DNA of 64,000 nt from Vogesella mureinivorans (GTDB taxonomy: Bacteria; Pseudomonadota; Gammaproteobacteria; Burkholderiales; Chromobacteriaceae), in contig NZ_VMTV02000178.1 in the NCBI RefSeq assembly GCF_007644035.1, positions 248,001 through 312,000 on the forward strand, read 5' to 3'. Below are positions 35,540 to 44,961 of the stretch, piece by piece. Numbering within the stretch: position 1 is the first letter of the stretch; each line of letters starts with the position of its first letter. Below the pieces are notes generated by a model, which made no database searches, was not told where the DNA came from, and worked only from the letters and a program-made list of their open reading frames with translations. The position numbers and the translations under genes were made by a program.

Positions 35540-36427
35540 ATGGAATGGCAGTTTTTTCTGGAGGTGCTGGTGGGCGGCCTGCTCGCCGGCGTGATGTACT
35601 CGCTGGTAGCGCTAGGTTTTGTGCTGATTTACAAAGCGTCCGGCGTATTCAACTTTGCCCAGGGCGCGATGGTGCTGTTTGCCGCGCTGTCTTTCGTTTC
35701 GATCCAGGACATGGGCGTGCCGTTCTGGCTGGCACTGCTGCTGACCCTGGTACTCATGGTGCTACTGGGCGTGGGTATTGAACGAGTGGTGCTGCGCCCG
35801 CTGGTCAACCAGCCCCCCATCACCCTGTTCATGGCCACTATCGGCTTGTCTTTCTTCCTGGAAGGCCTGGCGCAGATGGTATGGGGCACCAATGTGCACG
35901 GCCTGGAACTGGGCATTGCCGATGAGCCGTTTGATGTAGGCGGGGTGTTCATTTCCAAGTTCGACCTGTTTGCTGCCGCCGTGTGCGGCACCCTGGTGGC
36001 CACATTGGCCCTGTTCTTCAGCAAGACCAAGCTGGGCCGGGCATTGCGCGCAGTGGCCGACGATCACCAGGCAGCCATGTCGGTGGGCATTCCACTCAAA
36101 CACATCTGGGCCATCGTATGGGGGGTGGCGGGCTTTGTGGCGCTGGTTGCCGGCCTGCTGTGGGGCTCGCGCCTGGGGGTGCAGTTTGCCCTGACCCTGG
36201 TGGTACTGAAGGCGCTGCCGGTGCTGATTCTGGGCGGCTTCACCTCGATACCGGGTGCCATTGTCGGCGGCCTGATCATCGGGGCGGGCGAGAAGCTGGC
36301 CGAGGTCTATCTGGGGCCTTTCCTGTCCGGCGGCATCGAAAACTGGTTCCCGTACATGCTGGCATTGCTGTTCCTGCTGGTGCGCCCGGAAGGCCTGTTC
36401 GGCGAAAAACACATCGAGAGGGTGTAA
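35540..36427 (+). CDS. Liv-type ABC importer permease (LivH-like)
   Basis: A 295-residue inner-membrane permease with about eight hydrophobic segments. It carries the LivH hallmark GVFNFAQGAMVLFAA near residue 37 and the EAA-like loop GRALRAVADDHQAAMSVG near 175. AAGGAGC stands just before the ATG. The 108-bp gap after the ATPase gene holds one GTTGGCCGCA repeat at 35513. Confidence 0.92.
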   Translation: MEWQFFLEVLVGGLLAGVMYSLVALGFVLIYKASGVFNFAQGAMVLFAALSFVSIQDMGVPFWLALLLTLVLMVLLGVGIERVVLRPLVNQPPITLFMATIGLSFFLEGLAQMVWGTNVHGLELGIADEPFDVGGVFISKFDLFAAAVCGTLVATLALFFSKTKLGRALRAVADDHQAAMSVGIPLKHIWAIVWGVAGFVALVAGLLWGSRLGVQFALTLVVLKALPVLILGGFTSIPGAIVGGLIIGAGEKLAEVYLGPFLSGGIENWFPYMLALLFLLVRPEGLFGEKHIERV

Positions 36428-36430
36428 ACC

Positions 36431-37495
36431 ATGTTCTACCGTGAATCGGGGCAGTTCAAGAGCAGCTACGCGGCAGACTCTGCCATCTTTACCATCGCGC
36501 AGGACCGGGTGTTCATCGCAGCCCTGCTGGCCCTGTCTTTTGTGGCCGTACCGGGCCTGGCCAGCGACTACCTGCTGTCCGGCATTCTGATCCCCTTCCT
36601 GATCCTGTCTCTGGCGGCACTGGGGCTGAACATCCTCACCGGCTACGCTGGCCAGCTGTCGCTGGGCTCGGCAGCGTTCATGGCGGTAGGCGCATTTGCC
36701 ACTTACAACTTCATGGTGCGCCTGCCTGGCATGCCCTTGCTGCTGGCGCTGTTGCTGGGCGGCTTGTGTGCTGCGCTGGTGGGCGTGGCCTTCGGCTTGC
36801 CATCACTACGCATCAAGGGCTTTTACCTGGCCGTCGCCACCCTGGCCGCACAATTCTTCATCGAGTGGGTATTCACCAAGTTTGGCTGGTTCAGCAACTA
36901 CAGCAGCTCCGGCGTGATCAGCGCCCCGGCCATGCAGATCTTCGGCTACCCCATCGACACCCCGGCCAGCAAATACCTGCTGACGCTGTCCATCGTGGCC
37001 TTCATGGCGCTGGCGGCCAAAAACATGGCCCGCGCCAGCATAGGCCGCGCCTGGATGGCGGTACGCGATATGGACGTGGCCGCCGAAGTTATCGGCATTC
37101 CCATGCTGCGTACCAAGCTACTGGCCTTTGCCATCAGCTCGTTCTACTGCGGTGTGGCCGGCGCGCTGTACGCCTTTGTGCTGCTGGGTACGGTGGATGC
37201 CCAGGCCTTCGACCTGCACCGCTCCTTCCAGATCCTGTTCATGATCATCATTGGTGGCGTGGGCAGCATTCTGGGGTCCTTCCTCGGTGCCGCTTTCATC
37301 GTATTACTGCCCATCTGCCTGAACCTCATCGGCCAGGTGTTTCACGGTGCCATCAGCACGCAGTTCCTGGCCAACCTGGAAATGATGCTGTTTGGCGGCC
37401 TGATCATTTTCTTCCTGATCGTCGAGCCACACGGCCTGGCGCGGCTGTGGCAAATCACCAAGGAGAAACTGCGCGTTTGGCCGTTCCCGCATTAA
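36431..37495 (+). CDS. Liv-type ABC importer permease (LivM-like)
   Basis: A 354-residue permease with about nine hydrophobic segments. LivM features are LGLNILTGYAGQLSLGSAAFMAVGA near residue 65 (shown here as a motif spread over 60-85) and the EAA-like loop GRAWMAVRDMDVAAEVIG near 205. It begins three bp after the livH-like stop. It would pair with the LivH-like subunit to form the membrane channel. Confidence 0.92.
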   Translation: MFYRESGQFKSSYAADSAIFTIAQDRVFIAALLALSFVAVPGLASDYLLSGILIPFLILSLAALGLNILTGYAGQLSLGSAAFMAVGAFATYNFMVRLPGMPLLLALLLGGLCAALVGVAFGLPSLRIKGFYLAVATLAAQFFIEWVFTKFGWFSNYSSSGVISAPAMQIFGYPIDTPASKYLLTLSIVAFMALAAKNMARASIGRAWMAVRDMDVAAEVIGIPMLRTKLLAFAISSFYCGVAGALYAFVLLGTVDAQAFDLHRSFQILFMIIIGGVGSILGSFLGAAFIVLLPICLNLIGQVFHGAISTQFLANLEMMLFGGLIIFFLIVEPHGLARLWQITKEKLRVWPFPH

Positions 37496-37599
37496 CCCCC
37501 CAGCCGCCCCACCTGCAGGCGGGGCGGTAACCGGTATGAAAAAGGTTGGCCGCAAGCCAGCCATAACGCAGCAACACAACAAGACCTGGAGAGAGAACC

Positions 37600-38907
37600 A
37601 TGAAGCAGACCCTCATCGCAGCATCCCTGGTACTGGCCACTATCGCAGGTAGCGCCCTGGCAGCCGACCAGTTCATCCCTATTCCCAGCTACCGCGTCGG
37701 CCCTTACGCCTCTGGTGGCGCCAAGTTTTACGGCGGCATGATCGACTACCTGAACTACGTCAACATGAAAGAAGGCGGCGTGGGTGGGGTAAAGCTGACC
37801 TACGAAGAGTGTGAAACCGAATACAAGAACGACCGCGGCGTAGAGTGCTACGAGCGCCTGAAAGCCAAAAACGGCGGCGCCAGCGCCTTCAACTTCATGT
37901 CCACCGGCATTACTTACGCCGTGATGGACCGCGCCGAGAAAGATCAAATCCCGCTGATGACCATGGGCTTTGGCCGCGCCGACGCGCAGGATGGCCGCGC
38001 CTTCAAGTACACCTTCCCGCTGATTACCAGCTACTGGAGCCAGGCCACTGCCAAGATCCAGTTTATCGGCCAACGCCTGGGCGGCATGGACAAACTGCGC
38101 GGCAAAAAGATCGTCAACCTTTACCACGGCTCGGCCTACGGCAAGGAAACCATCCCGGTACTCGATGCCATGGCCACGAAACATGGCTTCGAGCTGAAAC
38201 ACATCGAGGTGCCAGCCCCCGGCACAGAGCAACAATCGCAGTGGCTGGATATTCGCCGCGAGCAGCCAGACTTCGTGGTACTGCGCAGCTGGGGCGTGAT
38301 GACGCCGGCAGCGCTGAAGTCGGCACAACGAGTGGGCTACCCGCGTGAACAAATCGTGTCCAACTGGTGGGGTGGGTCGGAAGAAGACGCCATCGCCGCA
38401 GGTGACGCCGCCAAGGGGTATATCGCAGGCAGCTTTGCACTGGATGGCAAGCAATTCCCACTGATTCAGGACATTGAAAAGGTGGTATATGGCGCAGGCA
38501 AAGGCAACCTGTCGGACAAGGGCTATATCGGCACTGTCAACTATAACCGTGGCGTGGTGAGCGGCCTGCTGATGGTAGAAGCCATTCGTGCCGCACAGAA
38601 GAAATACGGCGCCAAGACCCTGACCGGTGACCAGGTACGCTGGGGCATGGAGAACATCAATATCGATGCCAAGCGCCAGAAGGCGCTGGGCGTGAGCGAT
38701 ATGTTCCCGCAGGTACGCACCAGCTGCCAGAACCACGAAGGCAGCGGCTACACCCGCTTCATGCAGTGGGACGGCAAAGACTGGAAGCCGGTATCGGGCT
38801 GGATCAAGGCCGACACCAGCATCACGCAGCCACTGATCAAGGCCTCGGTTGAAAAATACGTGAAGGAAAAAGGCATCACCCTGCGTAACTGCAACGCCGA
38901 GAAATAA
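37600..38907 (+). CDS. Periplasmic substrate-binding protein of the Liv-type importer
   Basis: A 435-residue secreted binding protein. The signal peptide is MKQTLIAASLVLATIAGSALA with cleavage expected before ADQF. The mature part resembles leucine/benzoate-type periplasmic binding proteins (YGGMIDYLNYVNMKEGGVGG, KIVNLYHGSAYGKETIPVLD). It is longer than LivJ/LivK (about 345) as in binding proteins for aromatic or other organic acids. Two Cys in ECETEY and ECYERL could form a disulfide. GGAGAGAG precedes the ATG. It is placed between permease and second ATPase, so it serves this importer. Confidence 0.9.
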   Translation: MKQTLIAASLVLATIAGSALAADQFIPIPSYRVGPYASGGAKFYGGMIDYLNYVNMKEGGVGGVKLTYEECETEYKNDRGVECYERLKAKNGGASAFNFMSTGITYAVMDRAEKDQIPLMTMGFGRADAQDGRAFKYTFPLITSYWSQATAKIQFIGQRLGGMDKLRGKKIVNLYHGSAYGKETIPVLDAMATKHGFELKHIEVPAPGTEQQSQWLDIRREQPDFVVLRSWGVMTPAALKSAQRVGYPREQIVSNWWGGSEEDAIAAGDAAKGYIAGSFALDGKQFPLIQDIEKVVYGAGKGNLSDKGYIGTVNYNRGVVSGLLMVEAIRAAQKKYGAKTLTGDQVRWGMENINIDAKRQKALGVSDMFPQVRTSCQNHEGSGYTRFMQWDGKDWKPVSGWIKADTSITQPLIKASVEKYVKEKGITLRNCNAEK

Positions 38908-38963
38908 TCACTGCACACAACCTGGCCGGGGCACCTCGCCCTGGCCACGGACGGAGCCATGCC

Positions 38964-39782
38964 ATGCACGCTACGCCTAGCCCATACCTGCTGTCGGTCA
39001 ACAATATCGAAGTCATCTACAACCACGTGATTCTGGTACTCAAAGGCGTATCGCTAGACGTACCGGAAGGCCAGATCGTGGCCCTGCTGGGCGCCAATGG
39101 CGCCGGCAAAAGCACCACCTTGAAAGCCATTTCCACCCTGCTGCGCTCCGAGCGCGGCGACGTTACCAAGGGCAGCATCGCGTTTCGCGGCCAACGTATC
39201 GACGCGCTGACACCAGACCAGCTGGTGCGCCAGGGCGTGGTACAGGTCATGGAAGGCCGCCACTGCTTTGGCCACCTCACCGTGGAAGAAAACCTGCTTA
39301 CCGGTGCCTACACCCGCAGCATCAGCCGCAGTGAAATCAAGCTGGCACTGGAGCGCATCTATCACTACTTCCCGCGCCTGAAAACCCGCCGCCAAAGCCA
39401 GGCGGGCTACACCAGCGGCGGCGAACAGCAAATGGTGGCCATCGGCCGCGCCATGATGGCTGACCCGCGCATGATTCTGCTGGATGAACCGTCGATGGGG
39501 CTGGCACCACAGATTGTGGAAGAGATTTTCGAGATCGTGCGCGAGCTCAACGAAAAAGAAGGCGTCAGCTTTCTGCTAGCCGAACAGAATACCAATGTGG
39601 CACTGAAATACGCCCACTACGGTTACATCCTGGAAAACGGCCGTGTCGTGATGGACGGCAGCGCCGAAGAGCTGCGCAGCAACGAAGACGTCAAAGAATT
39701 CTACCTGGGCCTGGGTGGCGAAGGGCGCAAGAGCTTCCGCGACGTCAAACACTACCGTCGCCGCAAACGCTGGCTGGCGTGA
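38964..39782 (+). CDS. Liv-type ABC importer ATPase (LivF-like)
   Basis: A 272-residue ATP-binding subunit, with Walker A GANGAGKST near residue 44, signature YTSGGEQQMVAIGRA near 150, Walker B ILLDEPSMGLAP and an altered H-loop region (LAEQNTNVA, as in LivF). The C-terminal extension RKSFRDVKHYRRRKRW is basic and longer than in LivF. It is the last gene of the ligase-importer operon; CACGAAA-type repeats follow. Confidence 0.92.
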   Translation: MHATPSPYLLSVNNIEVIYNHVILVLKGVSLDVPEGQIVALLGANGAGKSTTLKAISTLLRSERGDVTKGSIAFRGQRIDALTPDQLVRQGVVQVMEGRHCFGHLTVEENLLTGAYTRSISRSEIKLALERIYHYFPRLKTRRQSQAGYTSGGEQQMVAIGRAMMADPRMILLDEPSMGLAPQIVEEIFEIVRELNEKEGVSFLLAEQNTNVALKYAHYGYILENGRVVMDGSAEELRSNEDVKEFYLGLGGEGRKSFRDVKHYRRRKRWLA

Positions 39783-40114
39783 TTTTTTGCCACGAAACTC
39801 ACGAAAAACACGAAAAAAAGCCCTGCATGCCAAGAAAGCTTGGCTCGCATTGCCACCACGCATTGGCCAGCACAGGCCGAGCGACCAGGTCGCTTGATTC
39901 AGTTCGTGGTGCGCTTGTCGAACCATAAATAGAATCAAGCAGCACAGATTCATGCCGCGCCGCCCTAAAGCAGTGTCAGCACCATGCATGACGTATATCA
40001 CGCAGCCTTATCACGGCCGGTGTGGGCGCTTATTCGTGTTCTTTCGTGGGGTTTGTGGCCAAAAACAGCTTCCGTGACCGCCACCAAGCATCCAACCACA
40101 AGGAAACCGCCACC
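39783..40114. repeat. Intergenic CACGAAA-type inverted repeat pair
   Basis: The left element TTTTTTGCCACGAAACTCAC (39783-39802) continues with CACGAAAAA, and the right element TTCGTGTTCTTTCGTGGGG continues with TTTGTGGCCAAAAA (near 40035-40067). They face each other about 220 bp apart. The inner segment holds nothing recognisable. Confidence 0.75.
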
Positions 40115-41350
40115 ATGCCCCACCTCGACGCACTGGAAACTCGCCCGCATAGCGAAAGGTTGGCCGCGCTGCTGGCGCGGCTGCCAGCGCAGCTAGCCCA
40201 CGCCAAGACGTGCAGCCCGGCCTATGCCAGCCTGCTGGCCGATACAGACTGCCACCGCATTACCAGCCTGGCGGCGCTAGCCACCTTGCCGCTCACGCGC
40301 AAGTCCGCGCTGTTGGCCGCGCAGCAGGCCAGCCCGCCATTTGGCGGCTTTGCCGCATTACAGCCCAGCCAGGCCGCCCGGCTATTTGCCTCCCCCGGGC
40401 CACTATACGAACCACAAGGCCACGAAGCCGACAGCTGGCGCATGAGCCGCGCGCTGTACGCCGCCGGCTTCCGCCCCGGCGATGTGGTGCATAACGGGTT
40501 TTCCTACCACTTCACCCCTGGCGGCTGGATGATGGACGCAGGCGCCCGCGCGCTAGGCTGCGCCGTGTTTCCCGGCGGCACCGGGCAAACCGAGCTGCAA
40601 GTGCAGGCCATGCGTGACTTGGGCGCAAGCGGCTACACCGGCACGCCATCCTTCCTGAAACTGATACTGGAAAAAGCCGACGAGCTAGGCGTTGCCCTGC
40701 CCCGGCTAAACAAAGCCCTGGTCAGCGGCGAAGCACTGCCCGCCAGCCTGCGCAGCTGGTTTGCCGGGCGCGGCATTACCGTGTACCAGTGCTATGCCAC
40801 CGCTGACCTGGGCTTGATCGCCTATGAAAGCGCCCCCGGCAGCGGCATGGTGGTAGATGAAGAGGTTTTGCTGGAGCTGGTCAGCCCCGGCAGCGGCACC
40901 CCGGTAGCCGATGGCGAGGTAGGCGAAGTCGTTGTCACCAGCTTCAATGCCGCTTACCCGCTGATCCGCTTTGCCACCGGCGACCTGTCCGCCACCCTGC
41001 CCGGCCCCTCGCCCTGCGGGCGCAGCAATGTGCGCATCCAGGGCTGGCTGGGCCGTGCCGACCAAAGTGCCAAGGTGAAAGGCATGTTTGTCCACCCCGA
41101 GCAGGTACACGCCGTAGCAGCACGCTACCCCGCGCTAGGCCGCGTACGGCTGGTGATACAGCAGCACAACCACCTGGACTGCATGACACTGCACGCCGAA
41201 CACCCCGGCCCGCACGACGCCGATCTGGCCGACAGCATCGCCGCCTCGCTACGCGAGCTCACCAAGCTGCGCGGCGAAGTGACGCTGTGCGCACCAGGCA
41301 GCCTGCCCAACGACGGCAAGATCATTGCCGACGAACGCAGCCTGAGCTAA
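40115..41350 (+). CDS. PaaK-like AMP-dependent ligase family protein
   Basis: A 411-residue member of the phenylacetate-CoA ligase family (YTGTPSFLKLILEKADELG, VSGEALPASLR, YQCYATADLGLIAYE, RFATGDLSA, GRADQSAKVKGMFV). The usual Ser/Thr-Gly-rich P-loop is replaced by FASPGPLYEPQG, as in a known subgroup of PaaK-like proteins. The C-terminal Lys (NDGKIIAD) of adenylate-forming enzymes is present. It probably activates an acid made or imported by the neighbouring system. The ATG at 40115 follows AGGAAACCGCCACC. Confidence 0.88.
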   Translation: MPHLDALETRPHSERLAALLARLPAQLAHAKTCSPAYASLLADTDCHRITSLAALATLPLTRKSALLAAQQASPPFGGFAALQPSQAARLFASPGPLYEPQGHEADSWRMSRALYAAGFRPGDVVHNGFSYHFTPGGWMMDAGARALGCAVFPGGTGQTELQVQAMRDLGASGYTGTPSFLKLILEKADELGVALPRLNKALVSGEALPASLRSWFAGRGITVYQCYATADLGLIAYESAPGSGMVVDEEVLLELVSPGSGTPVADGEVGEVVVTSFNAAYPLIRFATGDLSATLPGPSPCGRSNVRIQGWLGRADQSAKVKGMFVHPEQVHAVAARYPALGRVRLVIQQHNHLDCMTLHAEHPGPHDADLADSIAASLRELTKLRGEVTLCAPGSLPNDGKIIADERSLS

Positions 41351-41488
41351 GCCAAACAGGCCCGGCTTTCGTCGGGCTGACACCCTCACCCAAGCCTGTA
41401 CCACTGCCGCCACAAGAACAGTGTTTTCCACGTGCGGCCAACATGCAATGTGGAAAAAACCAAGCACTTGCTTTAATTTAATACAAAA

Positions 41489-41509
41489 TTGACGTTTACG
41501 TTAACGTAC
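41489..41509. promoter_or_regulatory. LiuR-type operator 4
   Basis: TTGACGTTTACGTTAACGTAC contains TTACGTTAACGTAC, 13 of 14 identical to operators 1 and 2, overlapped by TTGACGTTTACG as in operator 3. It lies about 40 bp before mmsA. Confidence 0.8.
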
Positions 41510-41549
41510 ATTTAAACCGTACACAAACGGCCACCACAGGAGAACACCC

Positions 41550-43049
41550 ATGTCGCACCTGCCCACCGTCAAGCTGCTCATCGGCGGCGAGTTTGTCGAA
41601 TCCCGCACCACCGAATGGCGCGATATCGTGAACCCTGCCACCCAGGAAGTACTGGCACGCGTCCCCATGGCCACTGCCGACGAAGTGGCCGCCGCCATTG
41701 CTGCCGGCAAAACCGCCTTCAAGCGCTGGAAGAAAACGCCCATCGGCACCCGCGCCCGTATCTTCCTGAAGCTGCAGCAGCTGATCCGCGACAACATGAA
41801 AGAGCTGGCCGCCCTGCTCACCGCCGAACAAGGCAAAACCCTGGCCGACGCCGAGGGCGATATCTTCCGCGGCCTGGAGGTCGTCGAGCATGCGGCCAAC
41901 ATTGGTACGCTGCAGCTGGGCGAATACGCCGAAAACGTAGCCGGCAGTGTCGACACCTACACCGTCATGCAGCCGCTGGGCGTGTGCGCCGGCATTACCC
42001 CGTTCAACTTCCCGGCCATGATCCCGCTGTGGATGTTCCCCATGGCCATCGCCACCGGCAATACCTTCGTGCTGAAGCCATCCGAGCAGGACCCGCTGGT
42101 GACCATGCGCCTGGTAGAGCTGGCACTGGAAGCCGGCATACCGGCTGGCGTGCTGAACGTGGTACACGGCGGCCCGGACGTGGTGAACGCACTGTGCGAC
42201 CACCCGGACATCAAGGCCATCAGCTTTGTTGGCTCCACCCGTGTGGGCACCCACGTTTACAACCGTGCCAGCCTGGCCGGCAAACGCGTGCAGTGCATGA
42301 TGGGCGCCAAAAACCACGCTGTGGTACTGCCCGACGCCAACAAGGAACAAGCACTGAACCAGCTCACCGGCGCCGCCTTCGGTGCCGCAGGCCAGCGCTG
42401 CATGGCGCTGAGCGTGGCCATTCTGGTGGGCGAGGCGCAACAGTGGCTGCCCGATCTGGTGGCCAAGGCGCAAAGCCTGCGCGTGGGCGCCGGCATGGAC
42501 AACCCGGACCTGGGCCCAGTGGTTAGCTGCGCGGCACAAGAGCGCATCCACAACCTGATCGGGAACGGCATAGCCGATGGTGCCACCCTGGTACTGGATG
42601 GCCGCAACGTCAGCGTAGCCGGCTACCCGGCAGGCAACTTTGTCGGCCCCACCATCTTTAGCGGCGTGAAACCCGGCATGAGCGTGTACGAGCAGGAAAT
42701 CTTCGGCCCGGTGCTGTGCCTGATGGCCGCGGACACGCTGGACGACGCCATCGACCTGATCAACGCCAACCCCAATGGCAACGGCACCGCCATCTTTACC
42801 CAGAGCGGCGCGGCGGCTCGCCGCTTCCAGGAAGATATTGACGTAGGACACGTAGGGATCAACGTACCGATCCCCGTGCCGGTACCGCTATTCAGCTTTA
42901 CCGGCTCGCGCGCCTCCAAACTGGGCGACCTGGGCCCCTACGGCAAACAGGTGGTGCTGTTCTACACGCAGACCAAAACCGTCACCAGCCGCTGGTTTGA
43001 CGACGAAGCCAGCAGTGGCAAGGTACAAACCACCATCTCGCTGAAATAG
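41550..43049 (+). CDS. mmsA: Methylmalonate-semialdehyde dehydrogenase (CoA-acylating)
   Basis: MmsA converts methylmalonate semialdehyde to propionyl-CoA with NAD and CoA, the last step of valine breakdown. The 499-residue aldehyde dehydrogenase has [20 protein letters not shown], the cofactor-binding [10 protein letters not shown], and the catalytic Cys in [11 protein letters not shown] near residue 285, with the MmsA-type [17 protein letters not shown] precedes the ATG. It is the first gene of the valine set (mmsA, acyl-CoA dehydrogenase, hydratase, hydrolase, mmsB) and has a LiuR-type operator upstream. Confidence 0.95.
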   Translation: MSHLPTVKLLIGGEFVESRTTEWRDIVNPATQEVLARVPMATADEVAAAIAAGKTAFKRWKKTPIGTRARIFLKLQQLIRDNMKELAALLTAEQGKTLADAEGDIFRGLEVVEHAANIGTLQLGEYAENVAGSVDTYTVMQPLGVCAGITPFNFPAMIPLWMFPMAIATGNTFVLKPSEQDPLVTMRLVELALEAGIPAGVLNVVHGGPDVVNALCDHPDIKAISFVGSTRVGTHVYNRASLAGKRVQCMMGAKNHAVVLPDANKEQALNQLTGAAFGAAGQRCMALSVAILVGEAQQWLPDLVAKAQSLRVGAGMDNPDLGPVVSCAAQERIHNLIGNGIADGATLVLDGRNVSVAGYPAGNFVGPTIFSGVKPGMSVYEQEIFGPVLCLMAADTLDDAIDLINANPNGNGTAIFTQSGAAARRFQEDIDVGHVGINVPIPVPVPLFSFTGSRASKLGDLGPYGKQVVLFYTQTKTVTSRWFDDEASSGKVQTTISLK

Positions 43050-43262
43050 GCCTGTTTAGCCACGTAAACCACGAAACGCACAAAAGCAGACAGCGCCGCC
43101 TCGCCTGGCGTGCGTTTCGTGGCCGACAGCAACACTATCCGCACCAAGGCCTGTTAACACTATTCGCCCTCCGCCTGGCATGGGAAAACTTCTCGAGCCT
43201 GCGCCGCAGCAAGAAATAGTGTTAACAGACCCCAACCCGGCCCATTCGACAAAGGATTCTTC
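43050..43262. repeat. CACGAAA-type pair and a 14-bp inverted repeat
   Basis: GCCACGTAAACCACGAAACG (from 43056) faces GTGCGTTTCGTGGCC (from 43110). Next, CTGTTAACACTATT (43151-43164) and its exact complement AATAGTGTTAACAG (43215-43228) bracket 50 bp. The pair lies directly upstream of the acyl-CoA dehydrogenase gene. Confidence 0.8.
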
Positions 43263-44423
43263 ATGGACTTTGCACTCAGCGACGAACAGCTGGCCTTTCA
43301 GGACAGCGCCCGCGAGTTTGCCCGCTGCGAGCTGGCACCGCATGCCGCGCACTGGGACGAGCAGGAAATCTTCCCGCTGGACGTACTGCGCCGCGCCGGC
43401 GAAATGGGCTTTTGCGGCCTGTACACCCCCACCGAATACGGCGGGCTGGGCCTGTCGCGGCTGGACGCCGCCATCATCTTCGAAGCGCTGTCCGGCGGCT
43501 GCACCAGCACCACCGCCTACCTCACCATCCACAATATGGTGAGCTGGTTGATAGGCAGCTTTGCCCACCCCGATGTGGCAGCCGCGTGGGCACCCGCGCT
43601 GGCTGCAGGCCACAAGTTCGGCAGCTACTGCCTGACCGAGCCGGGGGCCGGCTCCGATGCAGCCAGCCTGCGCACCCGCGCCGAACGCGACGGCGATGAC
43701 TACGTACTGAACGGCAGCAAAGCCTTCATCAGCGGCGCCGGCAGTACCGACGTACTGGTAGTGATGGCACGGACTGGTGGCGCCGGTGCCAAGGGCATCT
43801 CGGCGCTGGTGGTACCGGCCGACCTGCCCGGCATCCACTACGGCAAGAAAGAAAAGAAAATGGGCTGGAACAGCCAGCCCACCCGCACCATCACCTTCGA
43901 CAATGTGCGCGTGCCTGCGGCCAACCTGCTGGGGCAAGAAGGCCAGGGCTTTACCTTTGCCATGAAGGGGCTGGACGGCGGGCGCATCAATATCGCCACC
44001 TGCTCGGTGGGTACAGCCCAAGCAGCACTGGAGGCCGCCACCCGCTACGTACAGGAGCGCCAGCAGTTTGGCCAGCCGCTGGCCCAGCTGCAAAGCGTAC
44101 AGTTCCGCCTGGCCGACATGGCCTGCGAGCTGATTGCCGCCCGCCAGATGGTACGCCTGGCCGCCTGGCAGCTGGACAACGCCAGCCCCGACGCCACCGC
44201 CTACTGCGCCATGGCCAAACGCCTGGCCACCGACACCGGCTTCAAGGTGGCCAACGAAGCGCTGCAACTGTTCGGCGGTTATGGCTATATCAAGGAGTAC
44301 CCGCTGGAGCGCTACGTGCGCGACAACCGCGTACACCAGATACTGGAAGGCACCAACGAAATCATGCGCGTCATCACCGCACGCCGGCTGTTGCAGGATG
44401 GCGCGCTGGACAGTCTGCGCTAG
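43263..44423 (+). CDS. Isobutyryl-CoA dehydrogenase-type acyl-CoA dehydrogenase
   Basis: A 386-residue FAD enzyme. GGCTSTTAYLTIHNM near residue 80 matches the isobutyryl-CoA dehydrogenase (ACAD8-like) group. YCLTEPGAGSDAASL, LFGGYGYIKEYPLER and the catalytic Glu in ILEGTNEIMR near 363 are family-standard. It would oxidise isobutyryl-CoA to methacrylyl-CoA and pass electrons to ETF. AAGGA precedes the ATG. The in-frame TGCGGCCAAC repeat at 43918 encodes Ala-Ala-Asn. Confidence 0.93.
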   Translation: MDFALSDEQLAFQDSAREFARCELAPHAAHWDEQEIFPLDVLRRAGEMGFCGLYTPTEYGGLGLSRLDAAIIFEALSGGCTSTTAYLTIHNMVSWLIGSFAHPDVAAAWAPALAAGHKFGSYCLTEPGAGSDAASLRTRAERDGDDYVLNGSKAFISGAGSTDVLVVMARTGGAGAKGISALVVPADLPGIHYGKKEKKMGWNSQPTRTITFDNVRVPAANLLGQEGQGFTFAMKGLDGGRINIATCSVGTAQAALEAATRYVQERQQFGQPLAQLQSVQFRLADMACELIAARQMVRLAAWQLDNASPDATAYCAMAKRLATDTGFKVANEALQLFGGYGYIKEYPLERYVRDNRVHQILEGTNEIMRVITARRLLQDGALDSLR

Positions 44424-44961
44424 CAATGAAAAGCAGATCAGCCACGAAAGCACACGAAAAGCACGAAAAATGCGACGTCAACCCGCGTCAAAACAGACAG
44501 AACACACTACCGCTGCCGGCTTTTCCGTGTCTTCGGTGTATTCCGTGGCAAAAAAGAAAACGCATTTTTATTTGCTTACAGCGAGTCCTTTCGTGTTTTT
44601 TCGTGGGGTTCGTGGCCAACAATCAGATGCCGTGCCGAGGCTAAAGACAAAAGCGAATTAGCCACGAAAGCACACGAAAAGCACGAACCATGACGAGGGC
44701 AGCCCGTATCGGCACGACCAAATCACACAACAGCTTCCCGGCATTTCCGTGTCTTCGGTGTATTCCGTGGCAAAAAGAAAACGCAGCTTTGTTCGCCACC
44801 GAACACACGGCAGGCTCAAGACTCGAACCTTTTCGTATTTTTTTGTGGGGTTCGTGGCAAAAAAACAGACTAACGCCGCCAACACACTACCCAGTACAAA
44901 AGCACGCGACAGACATCCCGAATGAACCGTCTTTCGTGGCCAACCAACAGGAAACCACACC
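44424..44961. repeat. Intergenic CACGAAA-type repeats, two long units
   Basis: Two similar units of about 200-220 bp follow each other. Each starts AGCCACGAAAGCACACGAAA (44442 and 44660), continues AGCACGAA, has CCGTGTCTTCGGTGTATTCC mid-way (44527 and 44747) and ends with a TTTCGTGG/GGTTCGTGGC motif. The open frames over them are repetitive and not genes. Confidence 0.85.
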
